64,000 nucleotides of DNA. It comes from Nepenthes gracilis. Taxonomy: Eukaryota; Streptophyta; Magnoliopsida; Caryophyllales; Nepenthaceae. Under the pieces are notes generated by a model. It was not told where the DNA came from, made no database searches, and saw only the letters and a list, made by a program, of their open reading frames with translations. Location of the stretch: assembly GCA_033239525.1 (NCBI GenBank), contig BSYO01000014.1, positions 18,026,021 through 18,090,020 of the forward strand. Direction: 5' to 3'. The position numbers and the translations under genes are program-made. Below, one piece after another: positions 36,296 to 46,699 of this stretch. Positions within the stretch are counted from its first letter, which is position 1. Every line of letters starts with the position of its first letter.

Positions 36296-37051
36296 TCAAG
36301 TTGTTGATCTCTTGATTTGCTTCAGAAGACCAGAGAGAGAAGCACAATGGGTTGAGTTATATTTGCACGTCTCACAGCAGGTATCCAGCTTTTCAATAAC
36401 ATGGAGGCACCTGTACGGCCAATTAGATACTCAGCAGAAGAAAGAGCCATTGAAAAAGCCACAAATTGTATGAAGCTTAAACTCAAACAGAATGCAGAAC
36501 TGGTTACAGAAAATTAGCACTGAATTCCAGAATAATGTAGAGAAGGAATCCGGAAAAAGTAATTACAACTAATGAAGATGACTGAGATTGCTCGATTTAC
36601 TTATAAAAAAATATATACTGATCAATTTTTTTTCCAATTCGCGTTTGATAATGACTAGGATTCCCATGAAACAGATAAACCAATAGGAAAAATACTGGAC
36701 AGAGAATCTTTCTCTCCGCCCCGTCTTCCTCCGTTTCTTCATGCTTTACGAGCCCGTAGCATGAACATCCAGATGGTATCAATTTTAAAATATAATGAAG
36801 ACGATCAAAGATTGCTCGATTCGTCATCGCTTAAATCCGGCAACTAAACAGTCAAAATACCGAACGGAGATCGATTTGCCGGTGAAATTCCATTGAGAAA
36901 TGAATTTTATTTCAATTTAACTAGAAAATTATGAACATATAGATAGAGAAATCAAAAAAATTTACTTCTGGGAATTAAAGTTGTTCTTGGACAGGCATGT
37001 TTGAATGTCACAGGCTTGCCTCTTGCACGGTTCCTTGCTCGGCTGCGGCAT
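36296..37051 (-). CDS. CMC4: CMC4-like twin Cx9C protein, complete, two exons
   Basis: Exon 1 (37051-36966) starts MPQPSKEPCKRQACDIQTCL and ends in phase 2 at donor AA|GTAAAT. Exon 2 (36410-36296) follows acceptor TACAG and ends KQIKRSTT-stop. The 66-residue product has cysteines at 9, 14, 19, 30, 40, 41, 44 and 51. C9-x9-C19 and C30-x9-C40 form the twin Cx9C pair of a CHCH helical hairpin. The PSKEPCK..ACDIQ.CL start and SGLLKQIK end match plant CMC4 proteins as I know them; human CMC4 has the same arrangement. Such proteins are imported into the mitochondrial intermembrane space by the Mia40 disulfide relay; their exact role is little known. The intron is 555 bp. Tat2 is inserted 390 bp upstream of the start. 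Confidence 0.93.
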
Positions 37052-37435
37052 CTCGCTCCTCTTCCTCCCTCCCTTTCTCGATGAAATTTCTGAGTGTTCT
37101 GATTCTCATCGCAGAGAAAATATCGTGTCTTCCGGAGAAAAGGAGGAAATAATGCTAAAAATATTCTATTTTATTTATTAAAATGAATTTAGTGTTAATT
37201 ATACACTGTTTAAAAAAAATTAACATATTTTAATATTTTTATATATATATATATATATATATAATAACCACCCAAAATAAACATTTTACTTTACTATTAC
37301 AGTATTTCGTTACTAATCACCGTGTGCTTATCGAGATTTTAAAAAAAAATCTTAACATATCATATTTTTATATAATTAATATTTTTTATATAAAAATTTA
37401 TATTTAATAATTTATATAATATTTTTATTTAATAT
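37052..37435 (-). promoter_or_regulatory. Remaining upstream region of CMC4
   Basis: Only 389 bp remain between the CMC4 ATG and Tat2. The part next to the gene is pyrimidine-rich on the transcribed strand, as in a plant 5' UTR. The distal part is AT-rich and contains a TA repeat. No clear TATA box was chosen. Confidence 0.45.
37240..37263. repeat. (TA)n microsatellite
   Basis: About 12 TA units, about 190 bp upstream of the CMC4 start codon. Confidence 0.9.
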
Positions 37436-37440
37436 ATTAT
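37436..37440. repeat. Target-site duplication of Tat2, left copy
   Basis: ATTAT before the left LTR, matched by ATTAT at 49209-49213 after the right LTR. Confidence 0.85.
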
Positions 37441-38375
37441 TGATGATCCGAGGTCTCGGCTTCTAAGAAATTGAGAGTCTTCGGATTCCTCGACTCGGGT
37501 GGATCACAAATAAATCTGGTCTTCACATCTTTCTACATAAGCCCTACACACCACAAATTACAAATAAAAGATTAGAGGATTGCGAAATATTCTCTTACTA
37601 TAAATATTCGGACGCTCAAATTAAAAAATTTTTTCAAAAAATGGAAAGATGCGGGCGTGGAATAAATGTAATGAAGAATGCACGAATGTTAGAATGCAAG
37701 GAGTGCGTGTAGTGTTTGAAGGAGGCTTGTGCTCCCCTTTTTGCACTGCTAAAAGTGGCTCATTATCGTCGCCGTATTGCAACGGTGGTCTGAGGGAAGG
37801 AAACTAGTTCTTTCTCCTCGTTTGCTAGATCTCAGGGTACTAGGATCAATCTTCGATCTCAAGTCACCATTTAGGCTTTTTGGAGATGGGATTCCGGGAT
37901 CCTCCTCTCTGCTCAGGGAGGAGATATTTGTAGGTTTTATGAAGGAGGCTTTCAGGCGCAAAAATCTCCGACAGGTGGCTTGTCGGGATTCGCTAGCCGC
38001 TAAACGCTAGCGGTGGCCAGCAGTATCAATTGTCGCCTTGTGGTGGCGTGAAGACCATTGTCGAGCGTGGCCAACATAGGCCTGTTTGACTTTGCTTGGA
38101 TTGGTCGAGCGGTTGTTGTGACGATGTGCACTGCGGCTTGTCAGCGTTGACATTATCTCCCATTAGCTGATATTTTTTGAGGCGACACCTCTTGCGCTGG
38201 TAATATGTGGTCGCTTCAATAGGGGCGCAAGCAAAGCCTATCGGTTGCATGCCAGGGGCCCTTAATGGGCCTTGCTCCAAGTCTCCTAGGGTGCCGTCGC
38301 TGGGTTAGGCCCATCTGCTAATTGAACCTATCTGCTATTGGTTGGTCCCGGCCCAAATCCATGTTGGACCCATCA
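37441..38375 (-). repeat. Tat2 left LTR (3' LTR of the element)
   Basis: It runs from TGATGATCCGAGGTC to GTTGGACCCATCA. Over about 235 bases (from about 37839) I count some 44 differences to the right LTR, nearly all C/T or G/A. Confidence 0.88.
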
Positions 38376-38388
38376 TTAGCCCCCCATG
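38376..38388 (-). other. Tat2 polypurine tract
   Basis: CATGGGGGGCTAA on the minus strand, directly before the 3' LTR. Confidence 0.75.
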
Positions 38389-38674
38389 TCCCATGTTTGG
38401 GGATGGCCTATTGCCGAGGCCTAGCATGTTTGAAGGTGGGTCCCATCGCTAGCTTGCGTGTGCCTTCTCAAGATACGCCAGTCTTTGATTCTTAGAGGCG
38501 TTACTCCTTCCCCATGCGAATATGCAGCCTTTCAAGGGTGCCACAACGATTCGATGTCTTGTTTGGAAAGATTCGCGGCTCGGAATCGGCCTTACATTAA
38601 TGGCTTTCTATTTTCTGATTAATGGTCATCAGGTGGCGCCCCCCTTTGGGGGCTCGCTCGGCCTCCTACACAAC

Positions 38675-39381
38675 TATAAATTAGGGGGTTCCCACATCTT
38701 GGGGACCCACGCTCATCCCTTCTTTGGTGAAACAATGCATGGTCCCTGGCTTGTCTCATACCCAGTGGAGTTCCACATAGGAATCGGATGGATCTGCAAG
38801 AGACTTGCAGCTTCTTTCGAAGTTTGTCATCGTGCTTCTCTTGTGGATGCTTCCTCGTTGTAATGAAGGTGGCTCGGCCACTCTACAATTGTCATATGCC
38901 TTCTCTCTACCTGGCCAGGGTGTTCAGCTGCTGGAGGAGCGTCACGAGGTTAGGACTTCGATTCAGGGTCTCCATTCCCTCGAAAGCATGCTGCCTGCGA
39001 CTCTTTTTGTGGCTGGTCGTCCACCTGGCTTGGCTGGTGGAGGCATATTCTGAGGTCCTGTCATGCTGCGCATCTGCTGCATCATGACTTTGGCGGTCAA
39101 CCCTGGGCGGAGGCCTTTCCCTTGCTATGGCGGAGCCTGTCTCACTGGCAACTAGAAATCAGCACCCACTTCACCCTGCTGAGAGGGGGATTTGGCGCTA
39201 GGGTAGATGCCACCAAAATGAGCTGACTCCTCATGATGTAGTATCTCCGCTTCAAATCGAGCCTTCCCGATGGGCGTTGTTCTTCTTCTACTCCTTATAC
39301 TTTGCTTCACTTCTTTTTCTTTTTTTTGTACTCGAGTTGGCACAAACCTTGCACCTTGTAAATAATACTTTAATGAATAAA
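38675..39381 (+). pseudogene. Tat2 antisense cassette A, unclassified
   Basis: A plus-strand unit with TATAAAT at 38675-38681 and AATAAA at 39376-39381. ATG 38734 opens a 43-codon frame (MHGPWLVSYPVEFHIG). An overlapping frame from ATG 38805 runs 82 codons, starts with a hydrophobic MQLLSKFVIVLLLWMLP segment and continues LEERHEVRTSIQGLHSLES. I cannot assign a family. The position matches cassette A of Tat1. Confidence 0.4.
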
Positions 39382-39829
39382 AGTGTTGACATTTGCCTTT
39401 ATCTCTAGTGCCATTGAATTTTCTTTTTACCGTTGTACAATATGACTCAAGGATAGAGGGGCCTTATTGCCGCCATACATGTTTGATCACTTGTATATTT
39501 TGAGAGCTAAGCGGCTTGTGGCCATCTCCACTGGCATCCATCCCTCAAGCTTGTACTTGGACTGTCGGTGGGAAGGCTTGGCAGGAGCCGCTGAGGGCTC
39601 GTGCCACTCACATCCCATCTCGGGTGATTGAACACCACCTCTAGGGGCCGCGCCAATTAAGTTGCATCTGCGTATTTAATACGCTAGGAACCACAGAGTT
39701 GTCACGTCATAATTACTTTTCCTTGAATAGGTGCGGTGCTTCAAGGCGTCGCCACGTGGAGGGATTTCATTGGACGGTGGAATGCCTTGCCTTTGTTCAA
39801 TGATGTTGTTTCCTCGGGGGGATTTTGGT

Positions 39830-40713
39830 TATTTAAGCATCAAAGCCCTCTTCAATTTGGGCATTCATTGGTTGCTGTGAGAAGCGAAACCTGAGTCTAC
39901 AATTATTCCTTCTTTCCTTTGGTTGTGATCACGATAATGGCAAACGAAATGCGAGACTTTGCTGCGGGACCGTTAGCAAGATCATCCTCCTCTTCGAGAT
40001 CTAAGCCTCCTACTGAGGAGTCGAGATGGGGGGAACGAAGGCCGAGAGGCCATGACTTGGTGGATCTTGTCGTAGCAGTGGTGGAAAGTTGCCGCTTGGA
40101 GCCTTCAGTCCTTGGGCTGGTGAGGCTCTGAGAGCGCCGCCAGGCTTTGAATCTGAACAGGCTTCCAATTCCTTTTGACACCGAGGGCCTGAGGAAGCCG
40201 GTCAACTGATCTGTCGTGCCCACTAAGCAGTTGAGGAGGCCGAGAGACAGCTACAGGCTGCCATTGACATCGAGAAGAGTCGAGCGCATGCGGCTTACTT
40301 CGAACAAGCCTTGTCGGAGTCAGAGGTGAGGTTGTCGCAGCTGGCTAACATCAATTTGCAAGCTTAGAGCTGGATTGCGAGCTTGATCAGTGCCGGGAGC
40401 GATTCCTGAAAGAGTACATTGTCCATGCGTAGCTAGAGGCCAAGTTGAGGTCGAGGATTGGCCCGAAAGACCTTGCTCGATGCTGGAGGGATGGTTTTAG
40501 GAAGGGATCCAACTGAGTCAGAAGATAGTTTCTCTAGCAACATCTAGCTTTCTTACGAGCCTCTTGGGCTCCCGAAATGTGGACGCCCGAATGCATTCGG
40601 AGCTGATTGAGTTCCTGTCTTCTAATCTCGTTAAGTACGACAGGCACAGATAGCATTATTGTATCTTTATGGCCACTGGTCAATCTTATCTATAAAGAAA
40701 CTTTATTAATAAA
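39830..40713 (+). pseudogene. Tat2 antisense cassette B, coiled-coil protein remnant
   Basis: TATTTAAG at 39830-39837 precedes ATG 39937 by 107 bp. The first frame (MANEMRDFAAGPLARSSSSS) runs 64 codons to a stop at 40129-40131. Further on, 40233-40364 is open and reads EEAERQLQAAIDIEKSRAHA then AYFEQALSESEVRLSQLA, a charged coiled coil, ending in TAG. An AATAAA lies at 40708-40713. Tat1 cassette B has the same order. Stops and frame changes show decay. Function unknown. Confidence 0.5.
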
Positions 40714-41034
40714 ACTTCTTTTTAATAGAGCAATTTATTTGCTGTAATGTGTTGCATTTGAATGTCATGCGTTGTGCATCCAGTCTGGAAGTCGGACGAG
40801 CTACCATTGTCGTTGTTCTTGGCAGTTGATATCCTTGCATTAATTGCTTGGTGTGACGGTTAGGATTCGGCAGATGACTACGGCTCGAGTTGAGTGGCCA
40901 TCTGTTAAGCGTCATAATAGACTGCCTTGGATAGACGTGTCGCGCCCTACTAAAGGAACGCGTGTCATGGCCATCATTAGGTGTGGCCCTTAAGTTTTCC
41001 CGCGCGACGCCACTTCATATCCTCCTGTGTTACC

Positions 41035-43193
41035 TATTAAAACGGTGTTTCCTGACACCCTTCACACTCTCCGTTTTCCTGCTTCAGGCATCCATGGCAA
41101 AGAGGAAAAATTCTCCTTCTCCCACGATTCGACAAAGAGTGGGCGAGATCAAGTCAGTTCTTATGGTGAGCGCCGTTGCAGCTTTGAGGGTCGGTTACCA
41201 CATTCCCAGCGAATTGGCCCACCTCCGTTTTGGTGAGGAGGGCATAGCGAATGCGCCACTCGAGGGCTTCATCATCGTATATGAACACCAACTGAATGGT
41301 GGCTTCGCTTCCCTATGGAGTTAGACCTGTACGGGAACTTCAAGACGCTAGGAGTTCTTATGGTACGGCTTCACCCTAATGTCGTGCGCTACCTAGTGTC
41401 CATGTGCGTTTTCGTTCGCCTTTACGCCTACAAGTTCTGCTCACGTTCGATGAAGGTGATCTTTCACTTTAACTAGTCGGAGGATTGGATTTCTATGTCT
41501 CCCCGTCCGAGCTTCCGCTTTCAAGGAACGAACCCCGACTCGACAAAGAATTGGAAGAATTGCTTTTTCTTCATGGTGCCCCCTCCAAAGTAGGACATCC
41601 CCAACGAGTGGGGACCCGTGAGTGATTTCTTCATGAAGAGCATGAGCGAGGAAGAGAAGGAAGAGAAGAAGCTGATCGTTCACATTCAGGTGATGATCGA
41701 GACATTCGATACTCAGAGGTATTACTTGACCCCTGAGATCTGTGAGACCATCAAGTGGAAGCCTGTGGGTAGCAAGGCGATGATTGCCACTTGAAAGAGG
41801 AAGGCCGGGACCTTGACTATCCAAGAGCCATCGAGGGAATCACCCGAATGGAGTGGCTTGTCATTTTAATTGGAGTCCTCCTCTAGCGAGGACCTGGCGG
41901 CCCTAAAAAGGCTTAGGCGGGAGGGAGGCACTTCGATCGAGAGGGCCCTAATATTGTCGGCCGCATCGGGTCAGTCCACTAGGTCCACTCCATCGTTGCC
42001 GACCGGAGCTACCATAGCAGCGCTGGAGTCAGGGGCGCAGTCGCCTAAGGGGGTTGCTGAGCGTCCGCTGATTCCGGCCATTGCACTAGCGAAGTATGGT
42101 GTTCCCTTCACTGGCCATCCCTCGGGTGAGGGCTTTGTGCCGAGCTCGCCTTTCAACGTTGAGGTGGGACCTTCCCAGGGCGAGTGGTCAACAGAGCCCA
42201 TCGGAGAGGAAGTCACAGCGGGGACTGAGGAGGCAACGGTTGGAGCCATAGAGTTTCTTGAGATAGTCAACCTTGAGCCTGATGCAGTGCTTGCGGATGC
42301 TCTGGAGGCGGTCGACGCGCTAGTCAGGGAGTCACCTGAGCCGCTTGTCGTGGAGCCTAAGTGTGTTGTGGAGGCCGACACATTTGAAAGATTCGCCATT
42401 GAACCTCTGGTTGGCCGGGCTCTAGAGGCTGAGGTGGAGGATTGTCACGAACCCGGATCAAATAGGTCAATTTAAAAATTCAGAATATTACAAGGAGGCC
42501 GCCGATCAGCCGAAGCCCCCTGGCGTGTCTAGACCTGGGGTCGTGCCAGACTTGCCTGGCGCTGTAGAGGAGTCCTTTGTTGAGGCATGGCTTCTTTGTT
42601 TGTCGAGTAGGGAACTTGTCTGCCGATCTCTTTTGTACAATATACCCCCATGTTGTCAGGACTCACGGATTTTTTGTCTCTTTTTCTTTTTTGTAGACCT
42701 CGGCTGCGGTTTATTTCATCCAAATAGCCCTCTCTCAACTGGATGAGCTCATCCAAGAAGTTTGACAGGAGGCCGAGCGAGCAGCAACGCATCATAGAGA
42801 GGATGAAACCGCAACCCTAAAGCAAGAGGTTAAACAATTGAAGGGCGAGCTGCTGGTGGTCAGAGGCTACATTTTTTACCTGGAGGACCAGAGTGCCCGT
42901 GCCCAAGCCGACTTGCGAGTCCAGCTTTCGTCGGAAGAGATGGTTCGGGTGCTGGACGTCAGGTTCTGGGATGACATATGCCTATGTCATCGAATAGCGT
43001 CCATTGCGGATTCGGTGCCTCTTTGGGGATTTTTGATCCGCGGAATGATGGAATCAAAGAAAGCTCCTGTTTAACTTATTTCTCGGAGGGAGCTGGGCCT
43101 TCAAGCACTTAGGACAGCCAGATTCTTTGTACATTCTTCCTTGCACAGCTTTTAGGAGCAACCTTGTAACCTTCAATTTGAACAATCAATAAA
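41035..43193 (+). pseudogene. Tat2 antisense cassette C: PF04195-like plus coiled coil
   Basis: TATTAAAA (41035-41042) lies 59 bp before ATG 41094. The first frame reads MAKRKNSPSPTIRQRVGEIK and LRVGYHIPSELAHLRFGEEG up to a frameshift near 41307. The next frame has RFPMELDLYGNFKTLGV, the PN-x-VRYLVSMCVF line, NWKNCFFFMVPP and EWGPVSDFFM, with three internal stops. This resembles PF04195, as I remember that family. An acidic, Pro/Ser-rich middle follows (41870-42475 open). A probable intron ends TTTTTTGTAG at 42695. A coiled coil (TLKQEVKQLKGELLVVRGYI) runs to a stop near 43074, then AATAAA at 43188. It lies opposite to gag-pol. The product is likely nuclear or unknown; it is not functional as read. 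Confidence 0.68.
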
Positions 43194-43658
43194 GTATACT
43201 ATTCTTTTGTCTTCCAGCGCCTTTGAGTGTTGTTGTTTCTCTTACTATATTGGCTAAGCTACTTTACTATCGTGGCCAAGGCCTGCTTCAGGAGCCGTGT
43301 GCGTTGAGTTCGTCCTTGATAGAGGATGTCGTCGCATTTCGTGCTTAGTGGGATGCTTTGTCCAGTGAGTTGGACATCGCCGCATGCCCAGGGCAGAATC
43401 TTGCAAGGGCCAATTGGGTTTTGAGGTGACAGCAGTCGAACTCTAGGTCTTAGACAGTTGTGCGCACGACACCGTTTCAGCACTCAGCCCCACTTGAGGC
43501 GTCGTCGCTCACGTATGCTTGGTCCTAGCCCGTTGACCATCATTAACTGAGGGTGCTCCCTTCTTCGGAAGAAGATTGTAGCACACCTGCCGTTTAGGCC
43601 CCCTAAGGTTTCAGTGGCTGTTTTGTTGGGAACTTCCAGAACTCCAATGCTTGTTCGT

Positions 43659-43866
43659 TTGACCGCTTACGGACTGCTCAGCGCGAAGCCAATGTTTCTC
43701 GGCCGCTAATGGCCTTTTGGCTTGGAGTCAACGTTCGTAGTTCAGCCGTTAGTGAGTCACTTGGTGTAGAGCCAAGGTTTTACAGCCGCCAAGGACCTAT
43801 TGGCACGGAGCCGACGTTCGAGGTTTGACCGCTAGTGGGTCACTTGTCGCGGGGTCAATGTTGTTC
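43659..43866. repeat. 42-bp minisatellite in Tat2, five diverged units
   Basis: Units of 40-43 bp start near 43659, 43703, 43746, 43786 and 43828. The common pattern is GCCGCTAGTGGGTCACTTGG, then CGCGGAGCCAACGTTCG. It lies between cassette C and the pol stop. Tandem repeats in this part of Tat/Ogre elements are known and can seed satellite DNA. Confidence 0.75.
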
Positions 43867-44061
43867 TTACAGGGGGACGAGCGTCCTCCTGGCTTAGAGA
43901 CAGTCTAGGCCGTTTTTGATTTTTGAAATGGCAAGCAAGCATGCACTCATATAAACAGTCAAACAAGAAGATGAAAATAGGAACTTTTATTAATGAAAAC
44001 GTGATACATGTATAAGCACTCTAGATTGTGTATGTGCGCCTTACTTGGGCATGTCCACGGA

Positions 44062-46560
44062 TCATTGATAGTATTTTTTTAGGTCGGTAGCATTCCAGGT
44101 CTAAAAGACCAATTTGTCGTCCTAGGTACGCAACTTGTACGCCTCGTTCTGGAGGATCGCTGAGACAAGGAATGGCCCCTCCAAATTCAAGAAGAGTTTG
44201 TTCCTGTGAGTAATTTTGCCCGTCGCCTCTACACTCCGCAGGACTAAATCCCCAACCTCAAACGGGCAAGCCTTCACCCATTTATTGTAGTATTGACCGA
44301 CGCGCTACTGGTAGGCCACCGTCCTTTGGCATGCCGTGTCACAAGCTTCTGGGAGCAAGTCTAGGTGCTTTTTGAGCTGTTGGGAGTTGATAATGTGGCC
44401 GAAGCATTCGATCCAGAGACTAGGTAGCCCCACTTTGACGGGGACGACTGCTTCAACTCCATAACATAGACTAAAGGGCGTCTCTTATGTTGGCTCTTGT
44501 GGGATTATCCGGTACAACCATAGCACTGATGGTAACTCATTAGCCCAGGAGCCCCCTACGTCTTTGAGTTTAGCCTTCAACCCATGCAACAACACTCGGT
44601 TGGTCACTTCGACTTGGCCATTAGCCTGCGGGTACGCCGTAGACCTATGAATTAGTTTGATGCACAAGCTCGCACGGTATTTGGTAAATTACTTATTGGT
44701 AAATTGGGTTTCGTTGTTGGTTACTATGACCTTAGAACTCCTTAATTGATAAACAATATTCTGACGGACAAACTCTGTTGCGTTGAACCAGGAGAGCTGC
44801 CTCAATCCACTTGAAAAATAGTCGATACTAACGATGAGGAAATTTCTTTATCCGGTGACCAAATGAATAGGTCCAAGGATGTCAAGCTCCTATTGTGTGA
44901 ACGACCACGAGGCTTGTAGGCTCTACAACTACGTGTGTGGCTGGTGGCTCATGGAACTGTGGACTTGGCAGCTCTCACACCTTTTGACAAAGTCCATGGC
45001 ATCTCGTTTCGTCATGAGCTAGAATAAACCCTACCGTATGATTTTGAATGCAAGGTTCTTTCCTCCGACATGCGAGCTACACACGCCGAGGTGAACTTTG
45101 CCCAACTTGTATTCCGCTTCTTCAAACAAGGGGCATTTTAGATAGGGGTCGAGTATCCTTGTTTGTACAACCTTTTATCGGTGATCGTGTACTAACCAGC
45201 TGTCTTTTTTATTCGCTTGGCCTCCTCTAGGTCTTCTAGCAGTGCTCTGTCCATCAGGTATTTTCAGTACGGGGTCATCCAGTTGTCGTCATTAGCTATC
45301 TACAGCACCTCATGCTTTGGGCCTTCAATACTGGGCGTGGTCAAGACTTCCCGCATGCTCCTAGCATACTGCTCCTGAGATCCCATTGCTGCGTCCTTGG
45401 CTAGTTGGTTGGCCTTCTAGTTCTTCGCTCTTGAGATGTGCACAATTTCAAACTTCTCAAACGTCTGGGCTTGGGCCTTTGCCTTCGCCGGGTACTTAGC
45501 AAGCTGAGGGTATGATGTCTCAAAGACTTTCTAAATCTAGTTGACCACTCACTTCGAGTCATTGTGTACAATCAATGCTTTCGTTGAGCATTCCCGAGCT
45601 AACCTGAGCCCCGCAAGAAGGTCCTCATATTCTGTCACGTTGTTGGTGGCTGGGAACTCGAGCATTAGAGAGTATTTGATCTTTGAGCCATCAGAGGTTC
45701 TAAGTACAACTCCAGCCCTGCTACCTGCTTGCGTGGTTGACTCGTCAACGTGGAGGGTCCACACAAGGGCGCCTGTGGTGCTTGCGTCTTCGACTTGGTC
45801 TAGGATGTTGAGAGCAAGGGTCACCGTTTCGACTACGAAGTCCGCAAGGGCTTGACCCTTCAAAGCAGGTCTCGGTCAGAACTCCACATCGAACTCGCCC
45901 AACTCTATGGCCCACTTGACCAAGCGTTCGAACGCCTCTAGTTTTTACAGGATCGCCTTTAGAGGTTGGTCGGTCAGCATGTGATCCGGTGTCCTTGGAA
46001 GTATGGCCTCAACTTTTAAGTGGAATAGATGAGGGCCAAGGTGATTCTTTCAGCGTGAGGGTAGCAGGACTCTGTCTCTGTCAACACCTTGCTCACATAG
46101 TACACGGGTTGCTACACGTTTTCTAGCTATCGAATAAGCACTGAACTTAGGGCTATGTCTAACATCGCCAGGTAAAGACATAGATCCTCATCCTCCGAAG
46201 GGGAGTGGAGGGTTTGCAAGGTACTCTTTCAACTCCTGGAATGCAGCCTTTCACTTGTTTGTCCACCAGAATCCAATTGCCATTGTTCTTTTGAGGGCCT
46301 TGAAGAACAACAGGTACTTCTCAGAGGACTTGGACAGGAATCGCGAGAGAGGGGCAAGCCTCCCTGTAAGCTTCTATACTTCCTTCACTGTCCCTGTTCG
46401 AGAGCTTCCATTATCAATAAAAACTCGTTTTAATTGGTAGTCAATCATACCATTTGAAATGATGGCTAATACAACAAGAGTATTTGAATAATGGGAGGTT
46501 ATATGTATCATATCGTCGTCACTAAAACTAATGACATCAGTCCTAACCTCTACTCTTAGT
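44062..46560 (-). pseudogene. pol: Tat2 pol with RT core missing
   Basis: Leftwards: a protease segment (SNTLVVLAIISNGMIDYQL) ends in VFIDNGSS at about 46402, and within a few codons becomes VKEV..LTGRLAPLSRFL and EKYLLFFKAL, the RT connection. The fingers and palm with YVDD are absent. A second RNase H reads ALADFVVETVTLALN and VTEYEDLLAGLRLAREC (45863-45549). Integrase includes HRSTAYPQANGQVEVTNR (about 44.62 kb). The stop is at 44064-44062. Stops and frameshifts occur in other parts. Confidence 0.85.
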
Positions 46561-46699
46561 CTCTTGTTGCTGGAGGCGGCCTCGAGCTGGTCCTGGTTGG
46601 CCTACTCGAGATCAAACTGATGACGCTAGCGGCGACATGGTTTCTCGGTGGTTCTCTAGTTTCACCATCGGCGACCTCAGGGGCTTGCCCCGGACTTCT

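Noticed and set aside
36114..36347. 77-residue minus-strand open frame overlapping CMC4 exon 2
   Set aside because: It starts inside CMC4 exon 2 in another frame and runs into the 3' UTR. It has no known similarity, whereas the CMC4 frame has the full cysteine pattern.
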